From Sabellastarte sp. h YS-2021 (Eukaryota; Annelida; Polychaeta; Sabellida; Sabellidae), in the NCBI GenBank assembly GCA_964017235.1, contig OZ024927.1, forward strand, positions 25,873,160 to 25,937,159: 64,000 nucleotides of DNA, read 5' to 3'. The notes under the pieces were generated by a model that saw only the letters and a program-made list of their open reading frames with translations, did not search any database and was not told the origin of the DNA. Position 1 is the stretch's first letter, and each line of letters starts with the position of its first letter. The translations under genes and the position numbers were made by a program. This document shows, in pieces, positions 41,633 to 55,000 of this stretch.

Positions 41633-42843
41633 CTACTGAGGAGGCTGCTGCTGCTGTTGAGGCGGTGCTGAAGTGGTGATAGTAAAGAGCTGCTGCTGCA
41701 GTTGCTGCTGCTGAGGCTGCTCGACGATCTGTGTTGATGTGAGATCTGGTAGCTGGCTTAAGATTCCACTCAGATTGTGTCTGCTCCCTTCGTCCTGTAC
41801 AGTTAGGACAGATGTCGGGTTGCTGAAGCCAATGGGGCTTGGTGTATAGTACACAAAACTGCTGCTAGCTGCTGCTTGAGTGGAACTAGACGCCTGTGGA
41901 GTGGTTGTTGGCAGTAGGCCGACCCTCTGGGACTCCGTGGTAACAGTGGCAGATCTTCTGGGCAATGGCTGACGTCTGCGGTTACTCTTAATAGTTTCGA
42001 TGTCTCTAAATATCTTGCCCTTTAATTCTTCAAATTCTTCTTGAGTCATCTTTTTGGCCTCTCATGCCACGTAGTCAAAGAAGGGCTGCCTGTCTGACTT
42101 CTGATGCAGAAAACCTGAGATAAGTGTCCTCATCTGCTCAAAGTGTTCGAGAATCTTGGAGTCTGTAGTTGAAACGGGTGTTGATGTAATGATGGACTGA
42201 CTCCTCTCCCTCAGGACACTGGACTCGAGGTGTTCTGTGTCAGTAGTTGACCCACGTGATTTGTCCTGCCTGCTGGTATTTGGACTGCCCTCAAAACCTG
42301 AACTTCTGTTGGCCCCCTTTCTTCTGATGTGGGTTTTAAGAAAACCCATCTGTTGGTAGACCCAGGACTGTCTCTTGGTCATCTCCCTCGGGGCTTGGCC
42401 AGATTGAAGCTTAGACAGCTTTCCATAACGGGGGTTCGCTGGGACTCGAACCAATGTCTCACATCAAAGGGCTGAAGCTTGAGTTCTGCAGATATTTCTG
42501 CCCAGAGAGCCTCTCTTCTGTTCCTGTCATGGAAACGTGGATGTTCCTTGTCATACAGTTCTGGGTGCAGCTTTACAAATTCCACAATGGAAATTTCCTG
42601 ACTGTCTGTAAAAGTTGCACACACCCTGGCTCTCTTGGCTGAAGAATGGCATTCTATATCTTCTTCACACCTCTCTTCTTCTTGCTCCACAGCTTCCTCA
42701 ATAGCTGGACGTTCCTCAATCTCCTCCTCCTCTCTCCTCTCAATCAACTCCTCTGTAACTTCTACTCTTTCCTCTACTTGACTTTCCTTCTCCCTCTCAT
42801 CCATCTTTTTCCTTCCTCTCTTCCCTCGTTTCTCTTTCCTCAT
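41633..42843 (-). pseudogene. Harbinger MADF/Myb-like accessory ORF, broken
   Basis: From ATG 42843: Lys/Glu-rich N-terminus, then a MADF-like domain (ISIVEFVKLHPELYDKEHP, LWAEISAELKL, VRHWFESQR). At about 42430, at a run of five C on the coding strand, the sequence continues in another frame (RYGKLSKLQSGQ...) and reaches an in-frame TGA at 42062-42064. The tail then continues in phase (MTQEEFEELKGKIF) to 41633 with Gln-rich repeats. Harbinger elements need such a DNA-binding partner to import and load the transposase. One stop plus one frameshift suggest decay or consensus errors. Confidence 0.65.
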
Positions 42844-43344
42844 AATCCAGTCGACAAAATAATAAAAAAATAGTAAAATGTGTCTCCTGGGAAATTTGCC
42901 TTAAGCTCAAGTATAATATATATAAAATAAAAACTGAAAACCCCTACAAATCAGTGACACACGTCTCTCAGTAGCCAAACAGTCAGTAACAATGACAAAG
43001 TGTGTGCAATCGCTTATATAGTCCCAGACCTGCTCATTGCCTCGTTTTAATTTCCGACGCGCGGAAAACAGTCGGTTCTTAATCGTTATTAGTCCCAGGC
43101 CTCCTGGGGCGTCCTCAGACCGTCGCAGACTAGATTTGTGCTGTCCCATGCATCTGCTGGTTTGGATCGGTTAGGGTCGGTTACCCTGAGTCGGGCTTAG
43201 TCCCAGGCCTTGATTTTTGGGTCCCAGGACACTGCAGACGGTCTGAGGCTTCCGGGGACTAATGCAACCGACCCACTTTCACACGCATGAAATTCATACG
43301 CATCATATTGGAGTCTGGGATTAACAACCGGCCTCCTGGGACTA

Positions 43345-43967
43345 CAGGGGGGGACAGCGATTCGCCCATAAAAACACCAAAATGCAGTTTCTTGAGAAGA
43401 AATATGCAGTTTGGTTTTATAAAAGTTATCAGAATGAAAAGAGGTTCATCAAACTGTAAAATGATAGTAGCATCATAAAATATATTTTGTGACAAGTACA
43501 AATACACCTATAGAACTTGTCCTATGGCAATAAAATTAGGGCTGTCCAAAAGTGGACAGCATTTCGCCAATTATTTTTATACTGATCCTAAAAAGTTACA
43601 AAGACTGTTAAACAATTTGTATTGAATAATAAAAGCAAAAGAACAATTCTTCTCATTGCATTCTAGCATATGATGACATTATAAATAGTATTTATATTAA
43701 CCCCAGACACAGTTTAGAGAACATACATCTTTTTGCCTCAGTCAGATGCAGTTTGTTAGACATATTTTTTACCAATGTATAAACTTTTTTATTTATCTTT
43801 CTAATCCTGCATACTGTCAGTTCTAAAATCTTAGAAAAGTATCAAGACATGTTGCACACTTTTCTATGCTATAAGGCTCATTCAGTATCAACATAGATGT
43901 TAGTTTTAAATGAGGTACAATAGAAATTGGCGAATCGCTGTCCCCCGCGAATCGCTGTCCCCCCCTG
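43345..43967. repeat. Tc1/mariner-like MITE, TA duplication
   Basis: The TIR CAGGGGGGGACAGCGATTCG starts at 43345 and its complement ends at 43967. TA dinucleotides flank both sides (43343-43344, 43968-43969). The right terminal repeat is partly duplicated (two GCGAATCGCTGTCCCCC blocks). 623 bp, non-coding, inserted into the right flank of the Harbinger element. Confidence 0.75.
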
Positions 43968-44104
43968 TAAGCTAGGGAGGTCTGGGACTAAGGGTTGCAG
44001 GTGGCCTTGGAGAACACACGACTGTGTAAATTTGGGTCTGAGGAGGCCTGAGGACGCCTGGGACTGGACATTTTGTTGACGGCGGGAAATATGAATCGGT
44101 TGTA

Positions 44105-44760
44105 GTCGTGAGAAATATCTTATATAGAGGTGACCCATCTACTAGGATACCATTCACGTTTACATGTGGGTTTTAGTGACCTTCAGTGGTTCCATGTTTC
44201 CTGTTATTTTACATGTCCAACTTTTATACCATTATGATTCTTATTTTAGCAATTTTAATGGTTATTCTTCTTAGTAACCTACCTAGTGACCTTCAGAGGT
44301 TACCTAGTTATTATAACAGGAATGTTGCAGGTTTACTACAAATTCAGTTATAGTGTCCACATGTGGCACCTTAGGGGAAACCACGCCATTATGTGCTCAT
44401 GTATGTTGTAAATAATTTTTCTATCTGTCTTTTATCTAATAACAATCTTAAATGAATTTTATATTATTAACTAGTTTCAGTAATAATTGATAATACTGCT
44501 AAACTGTTAGTAGTCACTGTTATAACTGTTCTGTATAATAAATATTTTTAACCCCTGTTTTCACATTATTGATCTCTTGGAATGAGTTACTAAGTGGTTG
44601 GAACGAGTTATAAGTGGTGGAAATGAGATAGTACGTGGCAGGAATGACTTAAAAGTGAGTGGTATGATTGAAACCAAGGATTTACTACTTAATAACTCGT
44701 GTAGCAAGATAAAAAAGATAATAAAACAGTTCTATGTCTCTTCCTGGGCTCCATAAGTTA
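44105..44760. repeat. Truncated foldback-family copy
   Basis: Blocks at 44110-44350 (GACCCATCTACTAG...CATT, GTGACCTTCAGAGGTTACCT) match the complement of the core of the element at 47022-48487 (47600-47760). 44570-44760 carries degenerate GGAACGAGTTA units and ends at CAGTTCTATGTC...GGGCTCC. Confidence 0.6.
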
Positions 44761-46008
44761 GTAAGGGGTGGGTATGAATGGAAACAAGGATTTACATAGG
44801 TGTCTCCTTTCTTGGGCTGGAAGTCATGAGCAACAAAAAAAAAAAAAACAATTGATTAATAAAAATTAAAAAAAAAACATATCAATAAACTCAGTAATCT
44901 TATAACTCTTGTAAATATAATATAAAAGACATGTTTTTTATACAAGGAAATTAGCTATATCCCCATTATTCCACAAGAATGGAATAAAAAGAATGTGGGT
45001 TTTTATAACCGAATCAGTGGGTGCTAAATATACCTCTTTGTTTTCTTTGAAGAAGCCATAACTTCATAAACACTAGGAAGTTACGTTTGCCTGATGGCAG
45101 AAATTTTGTTTTAAATATATGTGTGCCAGGTGTGGTTGAAAAAAAGTACTAAACGAGGTGGGAAGGAACACTACATATTTATTGTGTTAAGATGGCCATG
45201 GTCTCTTAAATACAGGAACAAAAAGTGAACAGATCTTAGAAATCTTCCTTTGGATAAGCTTAATCAATTTGTCAAGTTAAAATCACGTTAGTTAAACAGT
45301 AAGTTAGTTGCGGGCTGAAAAGGACCCTTTTAACTTTAAGATGGCCATAACCACTACAGAAAATTTGACCAGAAAAATAAGAATATATATACCTTTTTTG
45401 TCACCTTTTGTAAGTGTACCAGGTTTAGCCAAGGTAAGTTGAATAATAGATAACAAGAATTTTGTTGTCCCTTTTGAAAACTTTTATAAGTGTACCAAGT
45501 TTTTATTTTTAAACACTCGCTGAGCAGACGGCCCACTCAATTAACTGAAAGTCTTTGTGCGAATTGATCCCTTTTCTGCGGTGTGGGTGTGTGTGCTTGT
45601 ATGATAAAAGGTTGTGGTAAGACCTTGAAAAATATTGACTTATATGTTATATGTGTTTGGTGTGCATTAATTAATCTGAACATTTGAATAAAAGATACCA
45701 CAATGTCTGCTGTAAATGTTGTTTTGTGGAAATGGTAAAACACATGTAGTATATCATCCTTGACAAACCCGAAAACGAGATGAAGGATATTGTGTTTCAA
45801 AAATTTGTACTATCACTAAATACCATAAACCATCAAAGCATTATAAAGGATAATCAAACAGCCTAAGAATTGGCTCCTATAAGATAAACTGGTACAAAGC
45901 TCAAAGGTTTGTTTGTAAGAAAACAACAGCTATATTGATCTGTTAACTGTTTACAAGAAAGTGTTGACCCGCAAATTGCTCGTCATCTGGTGAAAACAAT
46001 TAAGCACA
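44761..46008. other. Upstream region of the esterase gene; no other gene seen
   Basis: AT-rich, non-coding DNA with A runs. It presumably includes the promoter of the AADAC-like gene, but no canonical TATA or other core motif stands out near 45950. Confidence 0.4.
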
Positions 46009-49000
46009 ATGGAACTGTGGAAGTATATTTTGGGTTTTGGAGCTGTTCTGGTGTTGCTGGCATTTGTTGTACATGACCCTGTACCCGAGGAGTGCCAGCC
46101 AAATATGATGGTGTACACAACGCTTGCAATCATGAAGGGCATTTCATATTTGGTGAGTTTACCAGCACAAAAAATATCTTACGTATTCAGAGAAGATTTT
46201 AGCAGCTGATCCTCATGAAGGCATATTTTTTTAATGAAAATTTACTTTGGGAAGGATTTCTGGTGAAAGAATGGCTACAAATGTGTGTCAGCGGGTTTCT
46301 GTCACTATGACAAGTGAGAAAAAAATGACAAGTAAAAGTGAGAGAAACTCGACGTAACCTATTCATTTCTGAAGTATTTAAAGTACTTCTATAACTTACA
46401 AGTGTTGGTATTAATATCTCGTGGATGTTATGATGTTTAACTAGTAACATGAGTGCTCAGGTCTTCTATTGTTCATGTCTCCTAACACACGGACCCATTA
46501 ATTATGTGTTAAAATAATCTATAGGTACATTTAAATTTTAACAAGAATCACATGTTATTAGGTAAGTATTTGTCAGGTTTATATTACATTACACGAAATA
46601 AAATTGTGAAAGTCTGTAGAAGCGTTGATAATTTTGTGGGTTTAAATTTGGTGCATTTTCGACTTTGAACCTCAATGTTACAAACAGTATTTCATATATT
46701 TTTAATGTTAATAGCTCACAATAAGTGTGTTATCCCTTTATCACTGTACCTAATATTATTCCCCTCATATTTATGCAAATATTAAATATATTCTCCGTTT
46801 TTGGTTCCTAATTGATGGAAGTCCTTGTGTGAGCTTGTGGGACTATTTTGAAAAATAAGGTAAACATTGACTTAATACTTCACCAATTTCGATTTACATA
46901 AAAAACCCACCATTGAAAACCCCCACCATTGAAAACCCCACTGATTTTGGAAAATCCATAAAAAAACCCACCCTCAAAATTTCTGGGGGCATAAAAAACC
47001 CCACTCTAATAGAATTGATATGGAGCCCTGGAAGGGACATAGAACTGTTTTCCTTGCATTTTTTTATCTTGTTACCACAAGTTAGAAAGTCGTTCCCACA
47101 AGTTAGCAAGTCGTTCCCACAAGTTAGCAAAGTCGTTCCCACAAGTTAGAAAGTCGTTACCACAAGATACTAAGTCGTTCCCACAAGTTAGCAAAGTCGT
47201 TACCACAAGATACTAACTCATTCCCACAAGTTAGCAAAGTCATTACCACAAGTTACCAAGTCGTTCCCACAAGATAGCAAGATAGCAAAATGCCTGTTTT
47301 ATGGCACTTTCCTTGGTCCTTCTAAGATATTTCAGTATGTTATATTGGACTGGGTGCTTTTTGGCACAGCATACCTTGCAGTATCTCCACTGGATTCTCA
47401 TATATGTACCTGGATACAGCAAAACTCGTGTTTGCTGTGCTGCAAATTGCATAGACTTTTCATACAGTAAATTGCATAGTCTTATCATTCTCAACCCCTT
47501 CTTTATACCCATTACCTTGGTTCCCCCTTAGGTGCCACATATAGACACTGCAACACAATTAGTATTAAATCTCTAAAAGACAGTATTGCAGTATACCTGT
47601 AACAATAAGTAGATGACCTCTGAAGGTCACTAATTAGGTAACTTAGAAGAATAACCATTAAAATTTATAAAGTGATAACCAGGCCTACAGGGATACGTAA
47701 ACTTGAATGGTATGCTAGTAGATGGGTGACATCTATATAAGTTAGGTATCATAGACAAAGAAATTGCCTGTACATTGACATCAAAGCATGACTTAGTAAA
47801 ACTTGTGGTAATGACTTGCAATCTTGTGGGAACGACTTGTTATCTTGTGGGAACGACTTGTTAACTTGTGGGAACAAGTTAGTGTCTTGTGGTAACGACT
47901 TTGCTAATTTGTGGGAACGAGTTAGTATCTTGTGGGAACGACTTGTTAACTTGTGGGAACGACTTAGTATCTTGTGGTAACGACTTTGCTAACTTGTGGG
48001 AACGAGTTAGAATCTTGTGGTAATGACTTTGCTAACTTGTGGGAACGACTTTCTATGTTGTGGTAACAACTTTCTAACTTGTGGGAACGACTTGCTAACA
48101 TGTGGGAACGACTTTCTATCTTGTGGTAACGACTTTGCTAACTTGTGGGAATGACTTTGCTAACTTGTGGGAATGACTTTGCTAACTTGTGGGAATGACT
48201 TTGCTAACTTGCTAACTTGTGGGAACGACTTTGCTAACTTGTGGGAACGACTTTCTTTGTTGTGGTAACAACTTGCTAACTTGTGGGAACGACTTACTAA
48301 CTTGTGGTAACAACTTTCTGTCTTGTGGGAACGACTTTCTAACTTGTGGGAACGACTTTGCTAACTTGTGGGAACAACTTTCTAGTTTTTGGTAACAACT
48401 TGCTAACTTGTGGGAACGACTTACTAACTTGTGGTAACGAGATAAAAAATTGCAAGGAAAACAGTTCTATGTCCCTTCCAGGGCTCCGTACATTGATCAT
48501 TTTATGAGACAATAAAATACACTGATGGATTGTTTGGATTTCATCAGAGAAAGTAAGTATATTGTATATTGTTTCTTAGTATTATTTCACAGGTGATTCA
48601 GTGGTGAATATAATTAAACAGACAAACCTTATGTTTCATGTGCTGGTCAATGGGAAGCCCTTCCATATTTCAAGAAGCCACAGACGAATATAATGAAACA
48701 ATAGTCAGATTATTGGATGGCTTCTCATTGGATAACTTGTAATTGCATTATGCATTCATTGGTAGTCAATTCTTTTTGTAGTCATTTCTGTTGAAAGATT
48801 AAATACTGCATTGTACATATGAAAACCCCACTTTCATAATCCTAATCTTTCAATAACTGGAAGTCTTTCAGTTTTTGGAAAAAATGGAGTGGCTTCAGTT
48901 TATTAACCCCAGCCCATAAAGCCTTGGGGTTATAGTCGTCCCCTGCACCGTCCATAAAGCTTGTGGGTGTTCCACAGCCTAAACCGCTGCACGGATTTTC

Positions 49001-52000
49001 ACCAAATCTTCAGGATATATTTACTTTAAGAGGATCTAGAGCTGATTAGGTTTTGGGGGTATCCGGTAACAACTGTTGCCTTGGCAACACTTTTAAGATT
49101 TTCAGGTCTTAAAGTTTGTGGGTGTTCCACAGACTAAACCCCTGCACGGATTTTCACCAAATTTTCAGGGTATGTTTACCCCAAGAGGATCTGGAGTTGA
49201 TTAGGTTTTGGGGGTATCTGGTAACAATTGTTGCCATGGCAACACTTTTAAGATTTTCGGGTCTTAAAGTTTGTGGGTGTTCCACAGCCTAAATCCCCTG
49301 CACGGATTTTAACCAAATTTTCAGGATAGGTTTACCCCAAGAGGATCTAAAGCTGATTAGGATATGGGGGGTATCTGGCTACCTCTGTTGCCATGGCAAC
49401 ACTTTTAAGATTTTGGGGTCTTAAAGTTTGTGACTGTTCCACAGCCTAAACCTCTGCATGGATTTTCACCAAATTTTCAGGATATGTTTACTCCAAGAGG
49501 ATCTACAGCTGGTTAGGTTTTGGGGGGCATCCAGTGGCAACTGTTGTCATGGCAAAACTTTTAAAATTTTCAGGTCTTAAAGTTTGTTCTAAAATCTTGA
49601 ATGTTTTCTGTAACCTAAAATATTGCACCTAGCTTCATCATATTTGCACAAAATGTAAATGGATAGGAAAGTTTGCCTTGTTTTGGAAACAAAATGGCCA
49701 CCATATCACATCTTTAATGCCAAATAGGAGGGTCATCATATCAAAAAGGCCTTATATCTCCCTTATAATTGTTTCTTGGGCTTCAAAATATGAAAACCAC
49801 TTGTAAGAAATCATGACCTGTGAATCTTTTGTAGAACATCTTGTGGGTTCTCTATACTTCTCACAACAGAAGTTGTTCCTAAGATTTTCCCAAATCTCAA
49901 TGTTGTTGGCCATTTAACTGTACATGCGGGCTGGGGTTCCTGCCTGCCGACGCTGGTTATTTTTTAATTTCTTGTCAAAGACAGCTATTGAAACTCCAAA
50001 AGTGCAATTGACAGACCATTTCAGTATATAATATATTTCTCTCTTCCATCTATATCCCTAATTGTAAGCAATGTAAATGGAGCCAAAAATTGTAACAGTG
50101 GGTTTTTTTTATGCCTGTGAAATTTTGAGGGTGGGTTTTTTTATGGTTTTGCCAAAAAAGGTGGTGTTTTTAAAGGTGGTGGTTTTTAATGGTGGATTTT
50201 TATGATCCCCCAATATATTCTATGCCTATTTTACCCAAATGAAGGGTGGAGTAGTTTCTAGTTATAGAAAATGAAGTGTTGTTGTTGGAGGGGGGTGGGT
50301 GGGGTGGTAATGATCAATCAATGGGTCTAATTTTATTGAATTTATGACTTTGAACCAAATGTATTTTATAGCTTAGATATCTTTATCATCATGCCAGATA
50401 TCACTTCTCAAATATTTGTAGAGGTTTGGAAAGCATTGCTTTCTTTGTCTCTCATTGCTGAAACCATTTGATTAATAATTGGGTCTATTTTGAAAAAAAA
50501 ACGTCACACTTCAACTGAATACTTCAATGATGTACCATGTATCTACTGCTGCCAGTGATCACTGAGAAGTCACCAAATTATAATTATACATTCTCCTAAT
50601 GTAGGCATTTTTTCACCAATGGCATCTGTCTGTATGGGAAATGTTTATTGACTGGGCCGTATCGAAGACCGGTAAGGTGTAGGATGTTAAAACATTGTGG
50701 GGAAATTGGCTAATGGCTGTAAATGGTCAATGTCATAGTGTGACCTTAGTTTGACCTTTGACCTTGACTCTGCCACAATGTTTTTCATAGTCATATTTGA
50801 GACATTTTTCTCTTATCACAAAGACATATGGATTGCTACAACTGATTATTACCTCCACCATTTGTTTGTTTTTGTTTGTTAGCAGGATTACCCAAATATT
50901 ACTGATTGATGTTCCTGGAAAAAAAGATTGGTCCTGGTCCAACTAAGATCGATTAAAAGTTTGAGAGAGATCTAGATCATCATCTGGATACAAAAATATA
51001 TTCAGGATATTCCCATTTTCTTATTATTATATGGCTTGACAGAGATATGCACTCTTTGAGTGTTCTTGTTATATTTACTTTTACCTAACTGTGCTATTTC
51101 CATTGACAGCCATACTTTAATTAAAAAATTTTACAGTTTTATAACTTTAAGTTTACTAAGTAATGATTTGATCTTGCTGTTGAATGGTTTTATCCCATGG
51201 CCTTTAAGGGCTGTTGGGGTATTGTTTTCACCCATGGTTTCCAGATAGGCGGATGGGAGAGTGGGTGGACGGTGGGAAAAAGTTTTTCCGGGCTGTATCT
51301 CAGAAACCATAAGGTGTAGGATGTTGATAAATGGTAGGGACATTGATTTGGGGTTGTAGGTGTGCAGTGTCATGGTGTGACCTTGATTTGACCTTACCGT
51401 AGTGACCTTGACCTATAAAATCTTGTCTGGGCTTTATCTTGGAAACCGTAAGGTGTAGGAAGTTGATACTTGATAGGGACTTTGGCTGGGGGTGTAGGTA
51501 TGCATCATGGTGTAAACTTTAACTTTGGCTCTGCCAAAGTGTGTACACCTGCCGTATTTAAGACATGTTTCTCCTATGACAAAGATATATGGATTGCTGC
51601 AACTTTTATTATTATATGTACTTTTACATAATTGTGCTATTAAATTTCTATTGACAGCTTTTCTCCAATTAATAAATTTTACAGCTTTATAATTTTTAGT
51701 TTACTGATTAATGCTGTCATCGTGCTATTTAATACTTTATCTTTGCATACATTTTCTTTCTCTTAGCCATATTTTCTCTACTTAGACATTATTTGCACCT
51801 TTATATAACTGACACTGCTCTGAAAGTATCTCACTCTATGTTCTGTTTCAATACTTCTATATCTCATGGTGTTGGAAACTATTTCCTCAGGCTGTGGGGT
51901 ACAGGCAACTCTGATGCTATTTTGTTTTGATACTTTGTCTTTGCAGACATTTCCTGTCTATTTAGCTATTTGTCCACCTTTATGCACCTTTGCATAACTT

Positions 52001-55000
52001 TCAATGTGAGGTAATCTAATCTAATGGTGAGTATGGGCATCTCAAATGCTTTTATGCCACTTGTTAAATGTAATTAAGAGTGATGAACAGAAAAATAAAA
52101 ATATTGTAATGAAACACCCCATACATAAATTTTTGTAATCATACATCAAACACACCACAAAATGAGTGACTTGGCAAAATTAGCCTCACAATTTGATCAC
52201 TGTCCATGGGTTACAATCATAATGGTGAACAGCTGGGGGTTCAGCCAAGTGTGAAATTTGTTTTAAAAATAGACCTGAAAAACTGATTCAAGGGTTTCAT
52301 CACTTAGGGACAAAAAAGTAATATTTTAAATGTTGCATAAATATAAGGGGAATAACATTTGGTACAGTGATAAAGGATAACACACCTATTATTTGAGGTA
52401 TTAACATTAAAAATATACAAAATACTGTTTGTGTTATTGAGGTTCAAAGTAAAAAAATGATTAAAATTATACTAATAAACTGATTAATGCTTCTACTTTT
52501 CTTATTCCACACAACTGAACTGCATGTCTGATTCAAACTCATCTAAAGCTGTTTCGGGAAGCTCCCCCAGCCCTTTGGCTTGCCAAATGTACTTTGCCAT
52601 ATCTTTAATTACATAGGGCCTGGATACAACAGTTTTATTTATTTTTTGTCTAAAACTCACCAGTGAATTCAATTGATTGTGGGTGGTGTACAAACACTGA
52701 CCACTGTTGTTATGCAACTGCAAAATACATTTATTTGCTCTGGATTCCTTGATGTTATGTTATATCGCAAAAGAGTGTAGGCAAGACAGGTGACTCTGCA
52801 TGTGGTTCAGAGTAGGGGATTGCCCACTTTTACTGACTGATGCCACAGCTGGTGTGGTGGAATCACAATTCCTTAAATAATTTTTTTCTGGGATGATCCT
52901 ACAGAAAGTGGAACTGTACCCACATCATATAACCAAAGTAAGTAAGCCCCCTCAGCAGCGACTGGAAGCTAGCTGTAATTCAGCAACACATTGTATCTGG
53001 AACATTTATTTCTGACTACAAGGGTTTTCAATCCATCACCCTTATAGATCTGGCAGATGGTGATTCTAAGCTTCTTTAGGTGGACGGGGATCAATGGGGT
53101 GAACTCAGATGATACTCTATTCTGCTATTTAGAACTTACCAATTTCTTGGGTCACCCAGCAGCCAGCACCACTGTAGCCAGATGCACACACAGTGTCTTA
53201 CTTCTTCTTGGCCAATGACACATATATTCAAGATGAAATATGAATCTTGAATCATAGACTGAGCCATTCCAGGATGGTGGTCACTGGTCACAAATGTGTT
53301 TGGGATTCTCGCCAGTTGTTTGAATGCACCATGAATGAAGAAAGTGATAAGATGTCTCATCCTACACAGCATCCTCATAGTGAAGATCATGGTGAAGTAG
53401 ATGACAACTGGCTGCAACAGACAATCAACTGCTAGATACAGGGCTAAACAAAGTCAATCCACAGGCAGAGGGGTACAAGATGGGCTACAAAACAGTTAGA
53501 GTACCAGTTTAATATTTGATTAACTCTTTCATAGTTGTATACCAACAAATTCACGAGATCCAAAATTAGCGCCCGCCAGGGAGATGTACTATGGGGAAGG
53601 ATATGCTAGTCTAAACAAATAGGTCTTTAGCTGGTTACGGAAACCTGTTATTGTTTGTTGTGATCGTACTGATTGTGGGAGTCTGTTCCATTCTGTGGGG
53701 GAAGCCATTGCAAAACCTCGCCTACCAATGGCCTTTTTGTGAGGAAAGAGAAAGATGATTTCCAGGCATTAAACAACTGGTTTTGATGAATGAATTTCAG
53801 CATGAAACAAGATCTTCTATAGATAACTGAGGTTTAAGACACACCAAAGGCAATGATAAGGTTTGGGGGTAGTTCCGATGTTGTGTTTGATTGTGTCTGG
53901 GGGAGTGGTTTAAAATCAGAACTCATTTGTTACAAGAGCACTTAGAGAGTGCATACCTCTGCCAAGGCCCAACACCTCCAGTATTGCTTATCAGTGTAAT
54001 TATGAAATTTCTTTTAAAAAAACTAATTATGTCCACCCCACTGGGGGGTGGACATATTATTTTTGCTTTTTCCGCCGTCCGCCGTCCGGCGTCCCACTTG
54101 GTTTCCAGACATTTTAGGCAACAGTTCTTATCCTATCTTTACCAAATTTGGCATGCAGGTTTATTGGGTTAATAGCTTGTATGGGATTGCTTTTGGTGAT
54201 GATAGCTCTATAGCTAACTGAGTAATAGCTACTTTGCTACTTTTGAGTAGCTCTTTGGTTTCCAGACATTTTAAGGAATGCTATTAAGCCTAGCTTTCTG
54301 AAATTTGGTATGGAGGTTCATTGGGTTAATAGCTTGTATTCGATTGCTTTTGGGGGGAATTGCTTCATAGATGAGTGAGTAATTAATTAAATAAATGAGT
54401 AATTAGCTATTTTGAATACTGAAAAAGGCAAATGTGCTCATATCTCCTAAACCGTGCGAGATAGAGTGATTTCGTCGAAATTTTCGACCCACAGGGAATG
54501 TACTCTTTGCAATTTTCAAAAAAGTTTTCCCCTCCCCAAAAATGGCGGCCATTTTGAATTTTCGAATTTTTGCCAAAAATGGCAAAACACAAATTTGCTT
54601 CTATCTCCTTAACCGTGTGAGATAGAACGATTTCGTCGAAATTTTCGACTCACAGGGTATCTAAGAAATGTAATCTTGGCAATTTTCAAAAAAATTTCCC
54701 CTCCCCAAAAATGGCGGCCATTTTGAATTTTCGAATTTTTGCCAAAAATGGCAAAACACAAATTTGCTTCTATCTCCTTGACCGTGCGAGATAGAGCTAT
54801 TTCGTCGAAATTTTCGACCCACAGGGTATCTGAGAATTCTACTCTTGGCAATTTTTAAAAAATTTTCCCCTTCCCAAAATTGGCGGCCATTTTGAATTTT
54901 CGAATTTTTGCCCAAAATGGCAAAACACGAATTTCCTTCTATCTCCTTAACCGTGCAAGATAGAGGATTTCGTCAAAATTTTCGACCCACAGGGTATCTA

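Larger units (their letters stand above)
38850..44080 (+). mobile_element. PIF/Harbinger DNA transposon
   Basis: A rightward transposase (39273-40584) and a leftward MADF-type ORF (41633-42843) are arranged as in PIF/Harbinger elements. Both flanks carry clusters of CCTCAGG(C)/GCCTGAGG and GGGATTAAG/AGTCCCAGG motifs (38960-39180, 43085-43330, 43985-44065), presumably transposase-binding subterminal repeats. A 623-bp MITE has inserted in the right flank (43345-43967). The outer right terminus could not be matched to the left end (about 38850, GCCCCTGTTCCACC), so the exact limits are uncertain. Confidence 0.75.
46895..50215. repeat. Outer inverted-repeat element in esterase intron 1
   Basis: About 100 bp at 46895-47000 (AAAACCCACCATTGAAAACC, CACCCTCAAAATTTCTG...GGGCATAAAAAA) recur as complement at 50097-50215. 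They enclose the foldback element and X-box-family copy 2, so insertions are nested. Alternatively the two ends are separate copies in opposite orientation. Confidence 0.55.

Noticed and set aside
47301..47531. Possible THAP-like zinc finger (TRVCCAANC...) in the foldback core
   Set aside because: Only the first cysteine pair pattern is present. The downstream THAP residues are missing, and both strands have similar short ORFs.
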